Under the pieces are notes generated by a model. That model ran no database searches. It was not told the DNA's origin and saw only the letters and a list, made by a program, of their open reading frames with translations. This document shows positions 37,396-46,256 of a stretch of DNA of 64,000 nt, piece after piece; the first letter of the stretch is position 1; every line of letters begins with the position of its first letter. The translations under genes were made by a program, and so were the position numbers. Source of the DNA: Glycomyces buryatensis (GTDB lineage Bacteria; Actinomycetota; Actinomycetes; Mycobacteriales; Micromonosporaceae); NCBI RefSeq assembly GCF_004912275.1, contig NZ_STGY01000005.1:1-64000 (forward strand), written 5' to 3'.

Positions 37396-38208
37396 CTACT
37401 CCTGACCGACCTCGAAACGGATGAAGCCCGTCACCTCGGTGCCGGCCTCCTTGAGGACGGCCTGGACGGTCTTCTTGTTCTCGATGACCGAGTTCTGCTC
37501 GAGCAGGACGAAGTCGCGGTAGTACGCCCCGACCTTGCCCTCCACGATCTTGTCCCAGGCGCGCTCGGGCTTGCCCTCTTCCTTGGCGGTTTCGAGGGCG
37601 ACGCGCTTCTCGGCCTCGATGAGGTCCGTGGGGACCTCATCGCGGGTGAGGTAGCGCGGGCGCATCGCGGCGGCCTGCATGCCGACCTGGCGGGCGGCTT
37701 CGGCGTCGCCGGTGTAGGAGACGATGATGCCGACGGCGGGCGGCAGGTCGGCGGACTTGCGGTGCATGTAGACCGCGATGTCTCCGTCGAGCGAGCCGAT
37801 GCGGCCGAGGACGATCTTCTCGCCGAGCTTGACCGATTCCTCGGAGATGAGCTCCGAGACGGTCTTGCCGCTCAGCTTGGCGTCGGCCAGCGCGGAGGCG
37901 TCGGCGGGGCGGACCTCATCGGCGAGTTCGACCAGGCTCTGGGCGAGCTCGATGAAGGAACCGCTCTTGGCAACGAAGTCGGTCTCGCACAGCAGCTCGA
38001 GGATCGTGCCGCCGGCCTGGGCGACGAGGCCCTGGGCGGTGGTGCGCTCGGCCCGCTTGCCGACATCCTTGGCGCCCTTGATGCGCAGCGCTTCAAGCGC
38101 GGCATCGTAGTCGCCTTCTGCCTCTTCAAGGGCCTTCTTGACGTCCATCATTCCGGAGCCCGTGGCTTCCCGGAGCTTCTTGACGTCAGCCATCGTGAAG
38201 TTGGCCAT
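37396..38208 (-). CDS. tsf: translation elongation factor Ts
   Basis: The 270-residue protein is the guanine nucleotide exchange factor of EF-Tu. The start is ATG 38208 ([19 protein letters not shown]), with AAGGGGAGC upstream. The UBA-like N-terminal domain, the conserved CETDFVAKS and the dimerisation region are present. A longer open frame upstream runs through rpsB and is spurious. The gene lies 11 bases after rpsB and forms one operon with it. Confidence 0.98.
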   Translation of the reverse strand: MANFTMADVKKLREATGSGMMDVKKALEEAEGDYDAALEALRIKGAKDVGKRAERTTAQGLVAQAGGTILELLCETDFVAKSGSFIELAQSLVELADEVRPADASALADAKLSGKTVSELISEESVKLGEKIVLGRIGSLDGDIAVYMHRKSADLPPAVGIIVSYTGDAEAARQVGMQAAAMRPRYLTRDEVPTDLIEAEKRVALETAKEEGKPERAWDKIVEGKVGAYYRDFVLLEQNSVIENKKTVQAVLKEAGTEVTGFIRFEVGQE

Positions 38209-38219
38209 TGCTCCCCTTC

Positions 38220-39050
38220 TTACTTGTCGGCTTCTTCGACGGTCTTCTCGCCAGACGGCTCGACGACCTTCTCGGTGTCTTCGGTCTTCTCGGCGTCGAG
38301 GAGTTCCTTCTCCCACTCGGCCAGGGGCTCGCCGTCGGTCTTGCCGGCCTTGGCCTCGGTTCCGCCGGAGCGGGCCAGGAGGCCTTCGGCGGCGCCGTCG
38401 GCGATGATCTTCGTCAGCAGGGCGACGGAGCGGATCGCGTCGTCGTTGCCGGGGACCGGGTGGTCGACCTCGTCGGGGTCGCAGTTGGTGTCGAGGATCG
38501 CGACGACGGGGATGCCGAGCTTGCGGGCCTCGTCGACGGCGATGTGCTCTTTCTTGGTGTCGACGATCCAGATCGCCTGGGGGACCCGGTCCATGTCGCG
38601 GAGGCCGCCGAGCGTGCGCTCGAGCTTGTCCTTCTCGCGCATGAGCTGGAGCATTTCCTTCTTGGTGCGGTTGGCCGCACCGTTGGCCTCGATGATCTCG
38701 AGTTCCTTGAGGCGCATCAGGCGCTTCTGGATGGTCTGGAAGTTGGTGAGCATGCCGCCGAGCCAACGGTGGTTGACGAAGGGCATGCCGACGCGCTGGG
38801 CCTGCTCGGCCACGGCTTCCTGGGCCTGCTTCTTGGTGCCGACGAAGAGGACGGCGCCGCCTTCGGCCACGACGTTCTTGACGAAGTCGTGGGCCTTGGA
38901 GGCGTAGTCGACCGTCTGGCGCAGGTCGATGACGTAGATGCCATTGCGGTCGGTGAGGATGAACCGCTTCATCTTCGGGTTCCAGCGACGGGTCTGGTGC
39001 CCGAAGTGCACGCCGCTTTCCAGCAGCTGCCTCATGGTGACAACCGACAC
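38220..39050 (-). CDS. rpsB: 30S ribosomal protein uS2
   Basis: The 276-residue protein starts at GTG 39050 ([19 protein letters not shown]), with GAAAGGA upstream; the frame stays open to 39137, but those codons are not uS2. Conserved motifs [28 protein letters not shown] and [12 protein letters not shown] are present. It ends in a Lys/Glu-rich tail typical of actinobacterial S2. It is the first gene of rpsB-tsf. Confidence 0.98.
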   Translation of the reverse strand: MSVVTMRQLLESGVHFGHQTRRWNPKMKRFILTDRNGIYVIDLRQTVDYASKAHDFVKNVVAEGGAVLFVGTKKQAQEAVAEQAQRVGMPFVNHRWLGGMLTNFQTIQKRLMRLKELEIIEANGAANRTKKEMLQLMREKDKLERTLGGLRDMDRVPQAIWIVDTKKEHIAVDEARKLGIPVVAILDTNCDPDEVDHPVPGNDDAIRSVALLTKIIADGAAEGLLARSGGTEAKAGKTDGEPLAEWEKELLDAEKTEDTEKVVEPSGEKTVEEADK

Positions 39051-39479
39051 GGTTGTAGTCCTTTCGTTCCCTGGTTTATAGCGGGGAGGTGCTCGAAGTC
39101 CGAGCCCCCGCTCCTGGCGCTCACCAACGGCGATCATTCAACCGGGAAGTACCCCGGACCTGGGAGATCGCGGTGGCCAGACCTCACCCATTTGGGAATG
39201 GCATGGAGTCTTGGCCGCGGCGAGCGCGCGAAGTCGGTTCAGTGCGCAATGGCGCTGTACCGCTCCGATCAGTGTACTCAGTGCGCGGGCCGGGCTTCCA
39301 GGCCGGTGCACCGCAGTGACAGATGCAATGAGGGGTCCCGGATTCGGCTCCCCCGAACGGCGGATGAATGCCTCAGTCGATACGGCACATCTCAAAGTTG
39401 TCCACAGGGTGCGATCGGGGTTATCCACAGGCGGAAAACTTTTTTTGGCCGAGACTGGACAGCCGCCGACCATTGAGTC
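39051..39479. other. 429-base non-coding divergent region between rpsB and the M23 peptidase gene
   Basis: It must hold the rpsB promoter (leftward) and the peptidase promoter (rightward). Two DnaA-box-like 9-mers lie at 39398-39406 and 39421-39429, and a run of seven T at 39440. No supported gene is seen; the short frames here have no family-like translation. Confidence 0.6.
39398..39429 (+). promoter_or_regulatory. pair of DnaA-box-like sites
   Basis: TTGTCCACA (39398-39406) is the preferred actinobacterial DnaA box and TTATCCACA (39421-39429) is the E. coli consensus. They lie in the same orientation, 23 bases apart (about two helical turns), 51 bases upstream of the M23 gene. Too few for an origin. 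Confidence 0.45.
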
Positions 39480-40106
39480 ATGCAACGACTACACCGAGTC
39501 CTGGTAATTGTTCTCACTGCGGGGAGCCTGCTGGCGGCCCTGTCGATCGCGGCCCCGACGATGGCCCGGGCCGCACCGTCCGCGGCAGAGGCGAGTGCCC
39601 TGACCGTCACGACCCCGGCCGGACCCGGCGGTCCTGTGACCCGAATCCGGGCCGACGTTCCCGCGGCCGCCCCCGGCGGTTCGTGGCGTCCTCCGATCGG
39701 ACCGATCGACGTCGAGACGCGCTTCGATCCACCGCCGTTGCCCTGGATGCCCGGGCACCGCGGCGTCGACCTCGGGGCCGCCGCGGACGGATCGGTCCGG
39801 GCCGCCGGAGCGGGGACCGTCGTCTTCGCCGGCGATCTCGCCGGGAGGGGCGTGGTGAGCATCGACCACGCGGGCGGCCTGCGCACCACCTATGAACCGG
39901 TCGACGCGCTCGTCGCGCCGGGCGACGCCGTCGCCGCGGGCAAGGTCATCGGCCGGCTCCAAGCGGGACACGCCTCCTGCCCCGGCGCGATCTGCCTTCA
40001 TCTCGGCCTCAAGCGCGGCCCGCTCTACCTCGACCCGCTACTCCTATTCGGACAAGGCCAGGTGCGACTACTCCCCCGGCCGGGACGAGCGGAGGCCGCG
40101 CCGTGA
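39480..40106 (+). CDS. secreted M23 (LytM-type) peptidase-like protein
   Basis: The 208-residue protein starts at ATG 39480 with a signal peptide ending near ARA32 (VLVIVLTAGSLLAALSIAAP). The LytM domain has H93 and D97 in PGHRGVDLG, H164 in QAGHASC and H174 in CLHLGLKRG. In place of the usual HxH the first position is C172, a form common in actinobacterial copies beside rpsB. It would cut or bind peptidoglycan cross-bridges outside the cell. Its stop overlaps a possible GTG start of the yraN frame by 4 bases. Confidence 0.85.
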   Translation: MQRLHRVLVIVLTAGSLLAALSIAAPTMARAAPSAAEASALTVTTPAGPGGPVTRIRADVPAAAPGGSWRPPIGPIDVETRFDPPPLPWMPGHRGVDLGAAADGSVRAAGAGTVVFAGDLAGRGVVSIDHAGGLRTTYEPVDALVAPGDAVAAGKVIGRLQAGHASCPGAICLHLGLKRGPLYLDPLLLFGQGQVRLLPRPGRAEAAP

Positions 40107-40213
40107 ACCGCCGGTGCCGCGAACGGCCTCCCCAGTCCTCGCCGCAACCCGGGACGCGCGGCTCCGGCCGGCTCGATCGGGGCCGGGCCCATCGCGTTAC
40201 TGCGGGGGCACCC

Positions 40214-41422
40214 GTGAACCTGCGACGGCTCCGCCCGCACCAGCTCGGACGGATCGGCGAACTGTTCGCCGCCGCCCACCTCCAGCGGGACCGGATGCAG
40301 GTCCTCGCCCGCAACTGGCGCCATCGGCGCGGCGAGATCGACCTCATTGCCCGCCAAGGCGACACGGTGGTCTTCTGCGAGGTCAAGACCCGCCGTTCCG
40401 AGCGGCACGGCGGCCCGCTCGGTGCCGTCGACGGCGAGAAACTCCACCGCGTCGAACGCCTCGCCCGGGCCTGGCTGCACGAGCACTGCCGCCATGACCA
40501 GCCCTGGCGGGTCGACCGGCTCGCCCTGACCGTCACCGGCACCGCCCGCATCGCACTCGAACACCATTGGGGGACCCGCCATGGGTTACAGCCGCACCTT
40601 CACCGTCTGCATGATCGGCGCCGTCGGCACCATCGTCACCGTCGAGGCATCGGTCTTCAAGTCCTCGTCCAAGGGCGCCGACACGGTCCGGATGTCCGGC
40701 CTCCCCGACAATGTCGTCAACCAGGCCCAGACCCGCGTCCGCTCCGCGATGGCCAACTCCGCGTTGAAGTTCCCAGACCGCTCGATCTCCGTCAACTTCG
40801 GGCCGGCCTCGGTGCCCACCACCGGTTCGGCGGCGGACCTGGCGCTCGCGATCACCATCATGTGCGCCGACGAGACCCTCCCCGCGGAGCGGCTGGCCGA
40901 TACCGTCCTCCTCGCCGAGCTCGGTCTCGACGGCAGCCTCCGGGCGGTGCCGGGCACCCTGCCCGCCCTCATGGAGGCCCGCCGGGCGGGCATGACGACG
41001 GCGATCGTCTCCCCCGCGAACGCGGCCGAAGCGGTGCTGGTCGACGGCCTCACGGTCCTGGCCCCAAGGAACCTGGCCGAACTGGTGGCGTGGATGTACG
41101 GACAAACCGCCCTGGAACCGGCCGCGCGCACGCCCGCCGCCCCCGGGCCGCCGCTGCCCGACCTGGCGGATGTGGTCGGGCAGGCGGGGGCCAAGCACGC
41201 CTTGGAGATCGCGGCGGCCGGAGGACACCACATGTTGATGATCGGCCCTCCCGGCGCCGGAAAGACGATGCTGGCCGAACGGCTGCCGTCGATCCTGCCG
41301 CCGCTGACCGACGCCGAGGCGGTGGAGGTGACCTCGCTGCACTCGATTCGAGGACGATTCACTGGCGGGGCCGCTTCACTGATCCGCCACCCCCCCGTTC
41401 GAGGCACCCCACCATTCTATGA
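40214..41422 (+). CDS. yraN: YraN-family (UPF0102) nuclease-like protein, frame open into comM
   Basis: The start at GTG 40214 (MNLRRLRPHQLGRIGELFAA) fits the family; GTG 40103 overlaps the M23 stop (GTGA). Residues 1 to about 122 are a normal YraN domain with the restriction-endonuclease-like motif RGEIDLIARQGDTVVFCEVK. The family ends after EHHWG, but here no stop appears. The frame runs for about 280 more codons in the wrong frame of comM, as His/Arg/Pro-rich nonsense, to TGA 41420. Either the protein carries a junk tail or a stop has been lost. Only the first roughly 365 bases are confident coding sequence. Confidence 0.7.
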   Translation: MNLRRLRPHQLGRIGELFAAAHLQRDRMQVLARNWRHRRGEIDLIARQGDTVVFCEVKTRRSERHGGPLGAVDGEKLHRVERLARAWLHEHCRHDQPWRVDRLALTVTGTARIALEHHWGTRHGLQPHLHRLHDRRRRHHRHRRGIGLQVLVQGRRHGPDVRPPRQCRQPGPDPRPLRDGQLRVEVPRPLDLRQLRAGLGAHHRFGGGPGARDHHHVRRRDPPRGAAGRYRPPRRARSRRQPPGGAGHPARPHGGPPGGHDDGDRLPRERGRSGAGRRPHGPGPKEPGRTGGVDVRTNRPGTGRAHARRPRAAAARPGGCGRAGGGQARLGDRGGRRTPHVDDRPSRRRKDDAGRTAAVDPAAADRRRGGGGDLAALDSRTIHWRGRFTDPPPPRSRHPTIL

Positions 41423-42120
41423 CGATCCAAGCGCTCATCGGCGGAGGACGCATCGCCGGACCAGGCTCATTGGCTCTGGCGCATAAGGGAATCCTATTCA
41501 TCGACGAAGCTCCAGAATGGCGCCGAGAAGTCCTTGATTCACTGCGACAGCCACTGGAGAGCTGGCAGGTTCTAGTCCGCCGCGCGGAAAACACGGTGCG
41601 ATACCCGGCTCAGGTGCTGCTGGTGATGGCGGCAAACCCCTGTCCATGCGCCCCTAATCGACCAATCGATTGCAAGTGCCCTTCAGGGGACAAGAAGCGC
41701 TACTTCAGTCGCCTCTCCCGACCACTGCTCGACCGAATCGATCTGCGGGTCGAGGTCTCGACGCCGCCGGCTTCGGTGATCTTGACCGACCAGTCGAAGG
41801 CCGAACCGTCGGAGACGGTGGCGAAGCGGGTGGCCCGGGCGAGGGAGGCGGCCGCGGCCCGCTGGGCGGAGGCGGGCCAGGGCTGGCGGCTCAATAGCGA
41901 GGTGCCGGGCCCGGCGCTGCGGTCGCCGGAGTGGAGGTTGTCCCCGAAGGTGACTAGGAGCGCCGATGAGCTCCTGCTGAAGGAGCGTATTACCGCTCGA
42001 GGGTACGACCGGATCCTGAAGCTGTCGTGGACGATCGCCGATCTGGCGGAGCACGACGGACCGCGGGAGGAGGACGTGGCGGCGGCCAGCCAACTGAGGA
42101 TCGGCTACACGATGACGTGA
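40581..42120 (+). pseudogene. comM: YifB/ComM-family Mg-chelatase-like AAA+ ATPase, frameshifted
   Basis: ATG 40581 (MGYSRTFTVCMIGAVG) opens the normal N-terminal Lon-like domain and Walker A GPPGAGKT (residue about 222). At 41390-41396 a run of seven C shifts the frame. With six C the text would read RHPPFEAPHHSMTIQALIGG, exactly the family sequence. Past the shift Walker B ILFIDEAPEW, LVMAANPCPC and the C-terminal domain continue normally to 42120. Without correction the first part ends after 301 codons. ComM is a helicase for branch migration during natural transformation and sits beside dprA. Confidence 0.85.
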
Positions 42121-42133
42121 CCGCCAAGGGAGG

Positions 42134-42157
42134 AACCGCACCGCACCGCACCGCACC
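42134..42157 (+). repeat. short CCGCA tandem repeat
   Basis: CCGCA is repeated four to five times between comM and dprA, probably non-coding. Slippage could change its length. Confidence 0.6.
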
Positions 42158-42260
42158 GGTCCGGACCGGGGCAGTTTCTCCGCCCGACCACCGACCGTCA
42201 ATCCCGCCGCGGCCCCATCAGTTTTGTCCGACCGTCCGACCGTTCACCTTTGGAGGAACC

Positions 42261-43424
42261 GTGTTTCAGCTTCCCGATGACCCGCGCCTGGCGCTCATGC
42301 TCCTTTCCTCGATCGTCGAACCCGGCGACGCGGAGCTCGATGAGCTGCTCGGCGAGGTCGGGCCCGTCGAGGTCGTGGGGCGCATCTGGGAGGGAGACGT
42401 GCCCGAACGTCTGCGGCGCCTCACCAGTGCTCAGGTCGCGTGCACTCCCGATCCCGCCGACCGAGCCGACCAGATCGCCTCCGCCACCGAGTCCTGCGGC
42501 GCACGCTTCCTCATCCCCGGCGATCCGGCCTGGCCCGAACAACTCCGCGACCTGCATCTGGTCTGCGACGCCGACGAACCGCATCTGCGCCCGCCGCGCT
42601 GCCTGTGGATCCGAGGAACCGGAGAGCTCGCCGCGATCTGCCGCCGCTCGGTGGCCGTCGTCGGGGCACGCGCCGCCAGCGAATACGGCCAACACCTCGC
42701 CGACGACCTGTCCGCCGACCTCACCGAAGCCGGGTGGACCGTCATTTCAGGTGGAGCCCTGGGCATCGACCGCTCCGCTCACCTGGGCGCGATGGCCCGC
42801 GGCGGTCCGACCGTGGCGGTGCTGGCCTGCGGGGTGGACCGGCCGTATCCGAAGGCCAATCGGTCCATGTTCGACCTGGTGCTCGAGAGGGGGCTCATCT
42901 TGAGCGAGTGGCCGCCCGGGTCGGCGACCATGCGGCACCGCTTCTTGACGAGGAATCGAGTGATCGCGGCGCTGTCGGCCGGAACGGTGGTCATCGAGGC
43001 TGGCAGCAGGTCGGGCGCCCGGAACACCGCCCGCCACGCGGCCGAACTCGGCCGGGTCCTCATGTTCACGCCGGGACCGGTGACGTCTTCACAGTCGGTG
43101 GGCGTGCACCAGCTGGCGCGGGAGGGGTGGGAGGCGCGCCTGGTGACGCGTGCGGAGGAGGTGATCGAGGACCTGACCGGCATCGGCGGCCCAATGGCCG
43201 CGCCACCGCCGATCCCGAAGCGGCCGTTCGACCGGCTGAACGAGGTCGAGGCGAGGCTGGTGGAGTCGCTGCCGAGGGGCTACGTGGTCGAGGAGGCCCA
43301 ACTCGCGGCAGCGGCGGGAGTCCCGGTGGAGACGGCGACAGAAACCCTCCGGAGCCTTCGAAAAGCCGGATGGGTGGAGCTCATGGAGGGAAGGTGGCGC
43401 CTATCGAGGGGAGGAGTCGCATAG
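42261..43424 (+). CDS. dprA: DNA processing protein DprA (Smf)
   Basis: The 387-residue protein loads RecA on incoming single-stranded DNA during transformation. The start is GTG 42261, 5 bases behind GGAGG; an in-frame extension to 42027 crosses comM and is spurious. A helical N-terminal region (1-110) is followed by the Rossmann core with VAVVGARAASEYG, VISGGALGIDRSAH, GVDRPYPKANR and SEWPPGSATMRHRFLTRNRVI. A C-terminal winged helix closes it (about 320-387). It follows comM, as in most actinobacteria. Confidence 0.95.
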   Translation: MFQLPDDPRLALMLLSSIVEPGDAELDELLGEVGPVEVVGRIWEGDVPERLRRLTSAQVACTPDPADRADQIASATESCGARFLIPGDPAWPEQLRDLHLVCDADEPHLRPPRCLWIRGTGELAAICRRSVAVVGARAASEYGQHLADDLSADLTEAGWTVISGGALGIDRSAHLGAMARGGPTVAVLACGVDRPYPKANRSMFDLVLERGLILSEWPPGSATMRHRFLTRNRVIAALSAGTVVIEAGSRSGARNTARHAAELGRVLMFTPGPVTSSQSVGVHQLAREGWEARLVTRAEEVIEDLTGIGGPMAAPPPIPKRPFDRLNEVEARLVESLPRGYVVEEAQLAAAAGVPVETATETLRSLRKAGWVELMEGRWRLSRGGVA

Positions 43425-43515
43425 CCGCTGGTCGAGCAAAGCCGAAGGCGCCCAACGGTCAAGCCGAAGCCGAGCCGATTCGGGGAGCCCCCCAGCCTCG
43501 AATGGCTTGGGGCGA

Positions 43516-44739
43516 TTAGCAGTTGGTGGTCGCGGTCGGGTAGTCGACCCAGATCGTTTGGGGATCTTGGAGTTCGGCCCTGGGGGCCCAGCATTCATAC
43601 ACCGCTCGTTCGATGCAGGCCGCCCCGGTGTTCGCCACCGATTCCACGTCCGGAGAGGCCAGGCGCAGCCGCACCCAGTCCTCGTTGCGGCCCAGCACCA
43701 GCATGTCCGTGTCCCGCCAGCGTGCCTTCGTGTAATACCGCTGCGGCGCGGTCACCGGACTGCGGCTTACGGCGCCTCGCACATAAGCGCTGTATCCGTG
43801 TCCCGGATCGGCCGTGACCGTGATCTGCTCGCCCTCGTGCCGGCCCACCAGGCCGGCGTGCACGGACGGGTCGACCCTGAACAGGGCCCGCCCCGTCTCC
43901 AGGCCGGGAATCCGGCTGATCAGTTCGCGGTGCCGGGCGCCGGCCATGCGGTCCCACACGTTCGTCTGGGGTTGGTATTGGAACAGCGAGATCTCATTGC
44001 CGTCGGCGGTATAGGCCAGAATCTCGGCCCGCGCCGTCAGCGGAAGGTCGGCGAGGTCGGCGGTCGCGAATTCGGGGAGGAGATGGCTTCCGCTGGGGAC
44101 GAATCCGGTTCCCAGGATCATCGATCCGCGCCGCTCGCGCCCGGGCATGGCGACCAGCCCGGGGAATTGCTGGGCCTCGGTGCTCACGTAGTCGCGGGCG
44201 CAGATCGCCTTCCACCGCAGTGCGAAGGTGACCTCGTGGTCGTTCTCGGGGTCGCCGTTGAGGACCACCCGGTCGGCGGGGGTCCGCAGGTGTGCGACGT
44301 CGAATTCGCGGAAGCAGACCCCGCTGACCAGTGGCGCCGAGGTGAGTTGCCGGGCCACTTGGTTTCGGCTGAGCGGCTTGGTCATGCGGGTGCCGACGGT
44401 GACGAAGGCGGTGGCGCGCACCGCCGAGACCAGCGCCCGCTCGGAGGCGTCGATACGCGGGTTCTGGCTGTACTGGTGGACGATCTGCGCGTCGGCCCCG
44501 GGCATGACCGGGACCGACAACGGTGCGACTCCCGCCCGGAGCAGTTCCCCTCCGCCGCTTTCGACTTCGGAGGCGTGCACATAGCGGTGGAAGGATTTGC
44601 CGCTGGGTTGGAACCCGTGTTCCTGGGTGTCCGAATAGAGCTCGAATGCCGCCCCGCCCGCGATCGAGCGCGCTCGGTAACGCCGTTCGTGCCAGACAAT
44701 CTCGGTGGTGCCGGTCGAGGTAGCCGGGGGGGCATGCAT
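43516..44739 (-). CDS. protein of unknown function, 407 residues
   Basis: The frame is open from ATG 44739 to 43516 with normal codon use and no signal peptide or membrane helix. It is rich in mixed alpha/beta segments (TEIVWHERRYRARSIAGGAA, HEVTFALRWKAICARDYVS, GHGYSAYVRGAVSRS) and holds four cysteines, one at the C-terminus. I do not recognise a family or a catalytic motif. It is convergent with dprA and followed on the same strand by a SIS gene, with no operon link. It could be an orphan with narrow taxonomic range. Confidence 0.6.
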   Translation of the reverse strand: MHAPPATSTGTTEIVWHERRYRARSIAGGAAFELYSDTQEHGFQPSGKSFHRYVHASEVESGGGELLRAGVAPLSVPVMPGADAQIVHQYSQNPRIDASERALVSAVRATAFVTVGTRMTKPLSRNQVARQLTSAPLVSGVCFREFDVAHLRTPADRVVLNGDPENDHEVTFALRWKAICARDYVSTEAQQFPGLVAMPGRERRGSMILGTGFVPSGSHLLPEFATADLADLPLTARAEILAYTADGNEISLFQYQPQTNVWDRMAGARHRELISRIPGLETGRALFRVDPSVHAGLVGRHEGEQITVTADPGHGYSAYVRGAVSRSPVTAPQRYYTKARWRDTDMLVLGRNEDWVRLRLASPDVESVANTGAACIERAVYECWAPRAELQDPQTIWVDYPTATTNC

Positions 44740-44817
44740 AAGCGGAGCCTACCGAGATCGGGGAACGCCGAGGTGAATCAAAAGTGAACAACTACAGATG
44801 GGCACGGCTCCGCGCGC

Positions 44818-45930
44818 TCACGTAGTCTCAGTGACTTTTTTGAGACCGCGTGGCGCGTCCGGGTTCTCGCCCCGCCCGATCGCCAAGTGGAGCGCGAGTT
44901 GCTGCAGGGGAAGGATGTCGAGGATAGCGGCCATGCGCTCGTCCACTGCGGGCGTACGGAGCCTAGCGGTCTGACCAGGGAGGTCGGCCGCGCCGACCAC
45001 GACCACGTCGGCCCGTTGGCGGCCCAGCTGAGTCAGCACGTTCCACATCGCGTGCCCGCCGGGGCCTGCGCCGACGACGGCGAGCACCGGCACGCCCGCA
45101 TCGGTCATGGCGAGCGGTCCGTGCAGCAGGTCGGCTCCCGAGAATGCAAGCGAGGGAAGGTACGAGGTCTCCATCAACTTCAGCGCGGTCTCACGGGCGG
45201 TGGGGTAGGCGTAACCGCGCCCGGTGGTCACGAAGCGCTCGGCGAAGCGGTAGCGCCCGGCCAGTTCGGCGGAGGTGGAGCCGTCGAGGACGTCGCTTGC
45301 GAGCTCGGGGAGCTTGTCGAGCATGGCGCTCTCGGCCGCTTCGAGCCGGCCGGTGCCGGTGCGGATGCCCTCGATGAGCAGCAGCAGGGTGAGCAGTTCG
45401 GCCGTGTAGGTCTTGGTGGCGGCGACGGCCCGCTCGTGTCCGGCGCGGATGTCGATCTGCAGTTCGGCCTCGCCGGCCAGACGCGAGGCGGGGTTGTTGG
45501 TGACGGCCAGGGTGAGCGCGCCCGAGGCGCGAGCGGCCGCGATGACCTGCGAGAGGTCGGGGGAGCCGCCGGATTGGCTGACGGCGATGACCAGGCAGTC
45601 GGACCAGTCGGGCCGCGAGTCGTAAACGGTGACGACCGATGGGCTGGCCAGGCTCGTGGGAATGCCGAGCCGGATCTCGGTGAGGTAGGCGGCGTACAGG
45701 GCGGCGTGGTCGGAGGTGCCGCGCGCGGTGAAGACGATGGAGCGGGGCTTGTACTCGGCGATGCGGGCGGCGACCGAGGCGATGTCGGCGGCGCCGTGGT
45801 CGAGCAGGCCCGCCAGGACGTCGGGCTGCTCGGCGATGTCGGCGGCCATGCCCTGCCCGGGTCGGGCGGACGACTCCGGCCGGTCGGCCGGGGTGGCCTC
45901 GTCGGCTTCGCCGGCGTGGGGTTGGTTCAC
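44818..45930 (-). CDS. SIS-domain sugar isomerase/aldose-ketose type protein (GlmS isomerase-like)
   Basis: The 370-residue protein has two tandem SIS domains (about 50-190 and 215-340). Phosphosugar loops are visible as FTARGTSDHAALYAAYL, IAVSQSGGSPDL and ERAVAATKTYTAEL. It is the AgaS/NagB-II and GlmS isomerase-half type and lacks the glutaminase domain. The reaction is probably isomerisation or deamination of an amino sugar phosphate such as GlcN-6-P or GalN-6-P. The start at 45930 gives about 27 extra residues; MAADIAEQPD at 45849 is an alternative. No sugar transporter is adjacent. Confidence 0.85.
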   Translation of the reverse strand: MNQPHAGEADEATPADRPESSARPGQGMAADIAEQPDVLAGLLDHGAADIASVAARIAEYKPRSIVFTARGTSDHAALYAAYLTEIRLGIPTSLASPSVVTVYDSRPDWSDCLVIAVSQSGGSPDLSQVIAAARASGALTLAVTNNPASRLAGEAELQIDIRAGHERAVAATKTYTAELLTLLLLIEGIRTGTGRLEAAESAMLDKLPELASDVLDGSTSAELAGRYRFAERFVTTGRGYAYPTARETALKLMETSYLPSLAFSGADLLHGPLAMTDAGVPVLAVVGAGPGGHAMWNVLTQLGRQRADVVVVGAADLPGQTARLRTPAVDERMAAILDILPLQQLALHLAIGRGENPDAPRGLKKVTETT

Positions 45931-46109
45931 GTGACGCTCCTAATGCGCGGTTGCCTCGAAATATTAAATAAACCTTCATAATGAGCCTAGTCGACCCCGG
46001 CCCGCGGCGTCCACCCATCTACCTCTGTGTTCCCAGTCAACGCCCTCTGACCCACGGGGATGATGCCGGTATGGTTGAGCGGATATTCAGACCGACCTAG
46101 GAGGATGCC

Positions 46110-46184
46110 GTGGCTAAGGCAGCCCGCAAGCGCAAGTCGCGCAAGAAGAAGTCCGCGAACCACGGGAAGCGGCCGAACAGCTAG
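46110..46184 (+). CDS. 50S ribosomal protein bL37 (24 residues)
   Basis: GTG 46110, 5 bases behind TAGGAGG, opens 24 codons: MAKAARKRKSRKKKSANHG then KRPNS and a TAG stop. This extremely basic sequence ending in ANHGKRPNS/A matches the tiny actinobacterial ribosomal protein bL37 seen in mycobacterial ribosome structures. It is below usual length cut-offs and easy to miss. A perfect 10-base hairpin follows. Confidence 0.8.
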   Translation: MAKAARKRKSRKKKSANHGKRPNS

Positions 46185-46190
46185 CGTCCT

Positions 46191-46214
46191 GCGGGGCAGG
46201 AGCACCTGCCCCGC
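46191..46214 (+). terminator. terminator of the bL37 gene
   Basis: GCGGGGCAGG (46191-46200) and CCTGCCCCGC (46205-46214) form a perfect 10-base stem with loop AGCA, 6 bases past the stop. Confidence 0.8.
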
Positions 46215-46256
46215 TATCGCACTGGTCGAACCAGGACAAGAACGAGACTTGCCCAT

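Noticed and set aside
37396-38766. tsf called from far upstream as a 456-codon protein
   Set aside because: The first 186 codons lie over rpsB in another frame and are Arg/His-rich nonsense; the true start is at 38208.
39398-39429. replication origin
   Set aside because: Only two DnaA boxes, no dnaA-dnaN or AT-rich unwinding region; more likely a promoter-linked site or chance.
45935-45960. fourth GCAA-N4-TTGC operator upstream of the SIS gene
   Set aside because: Only the half GCAACCGC (reverse strand) is present; the second arm is missing.
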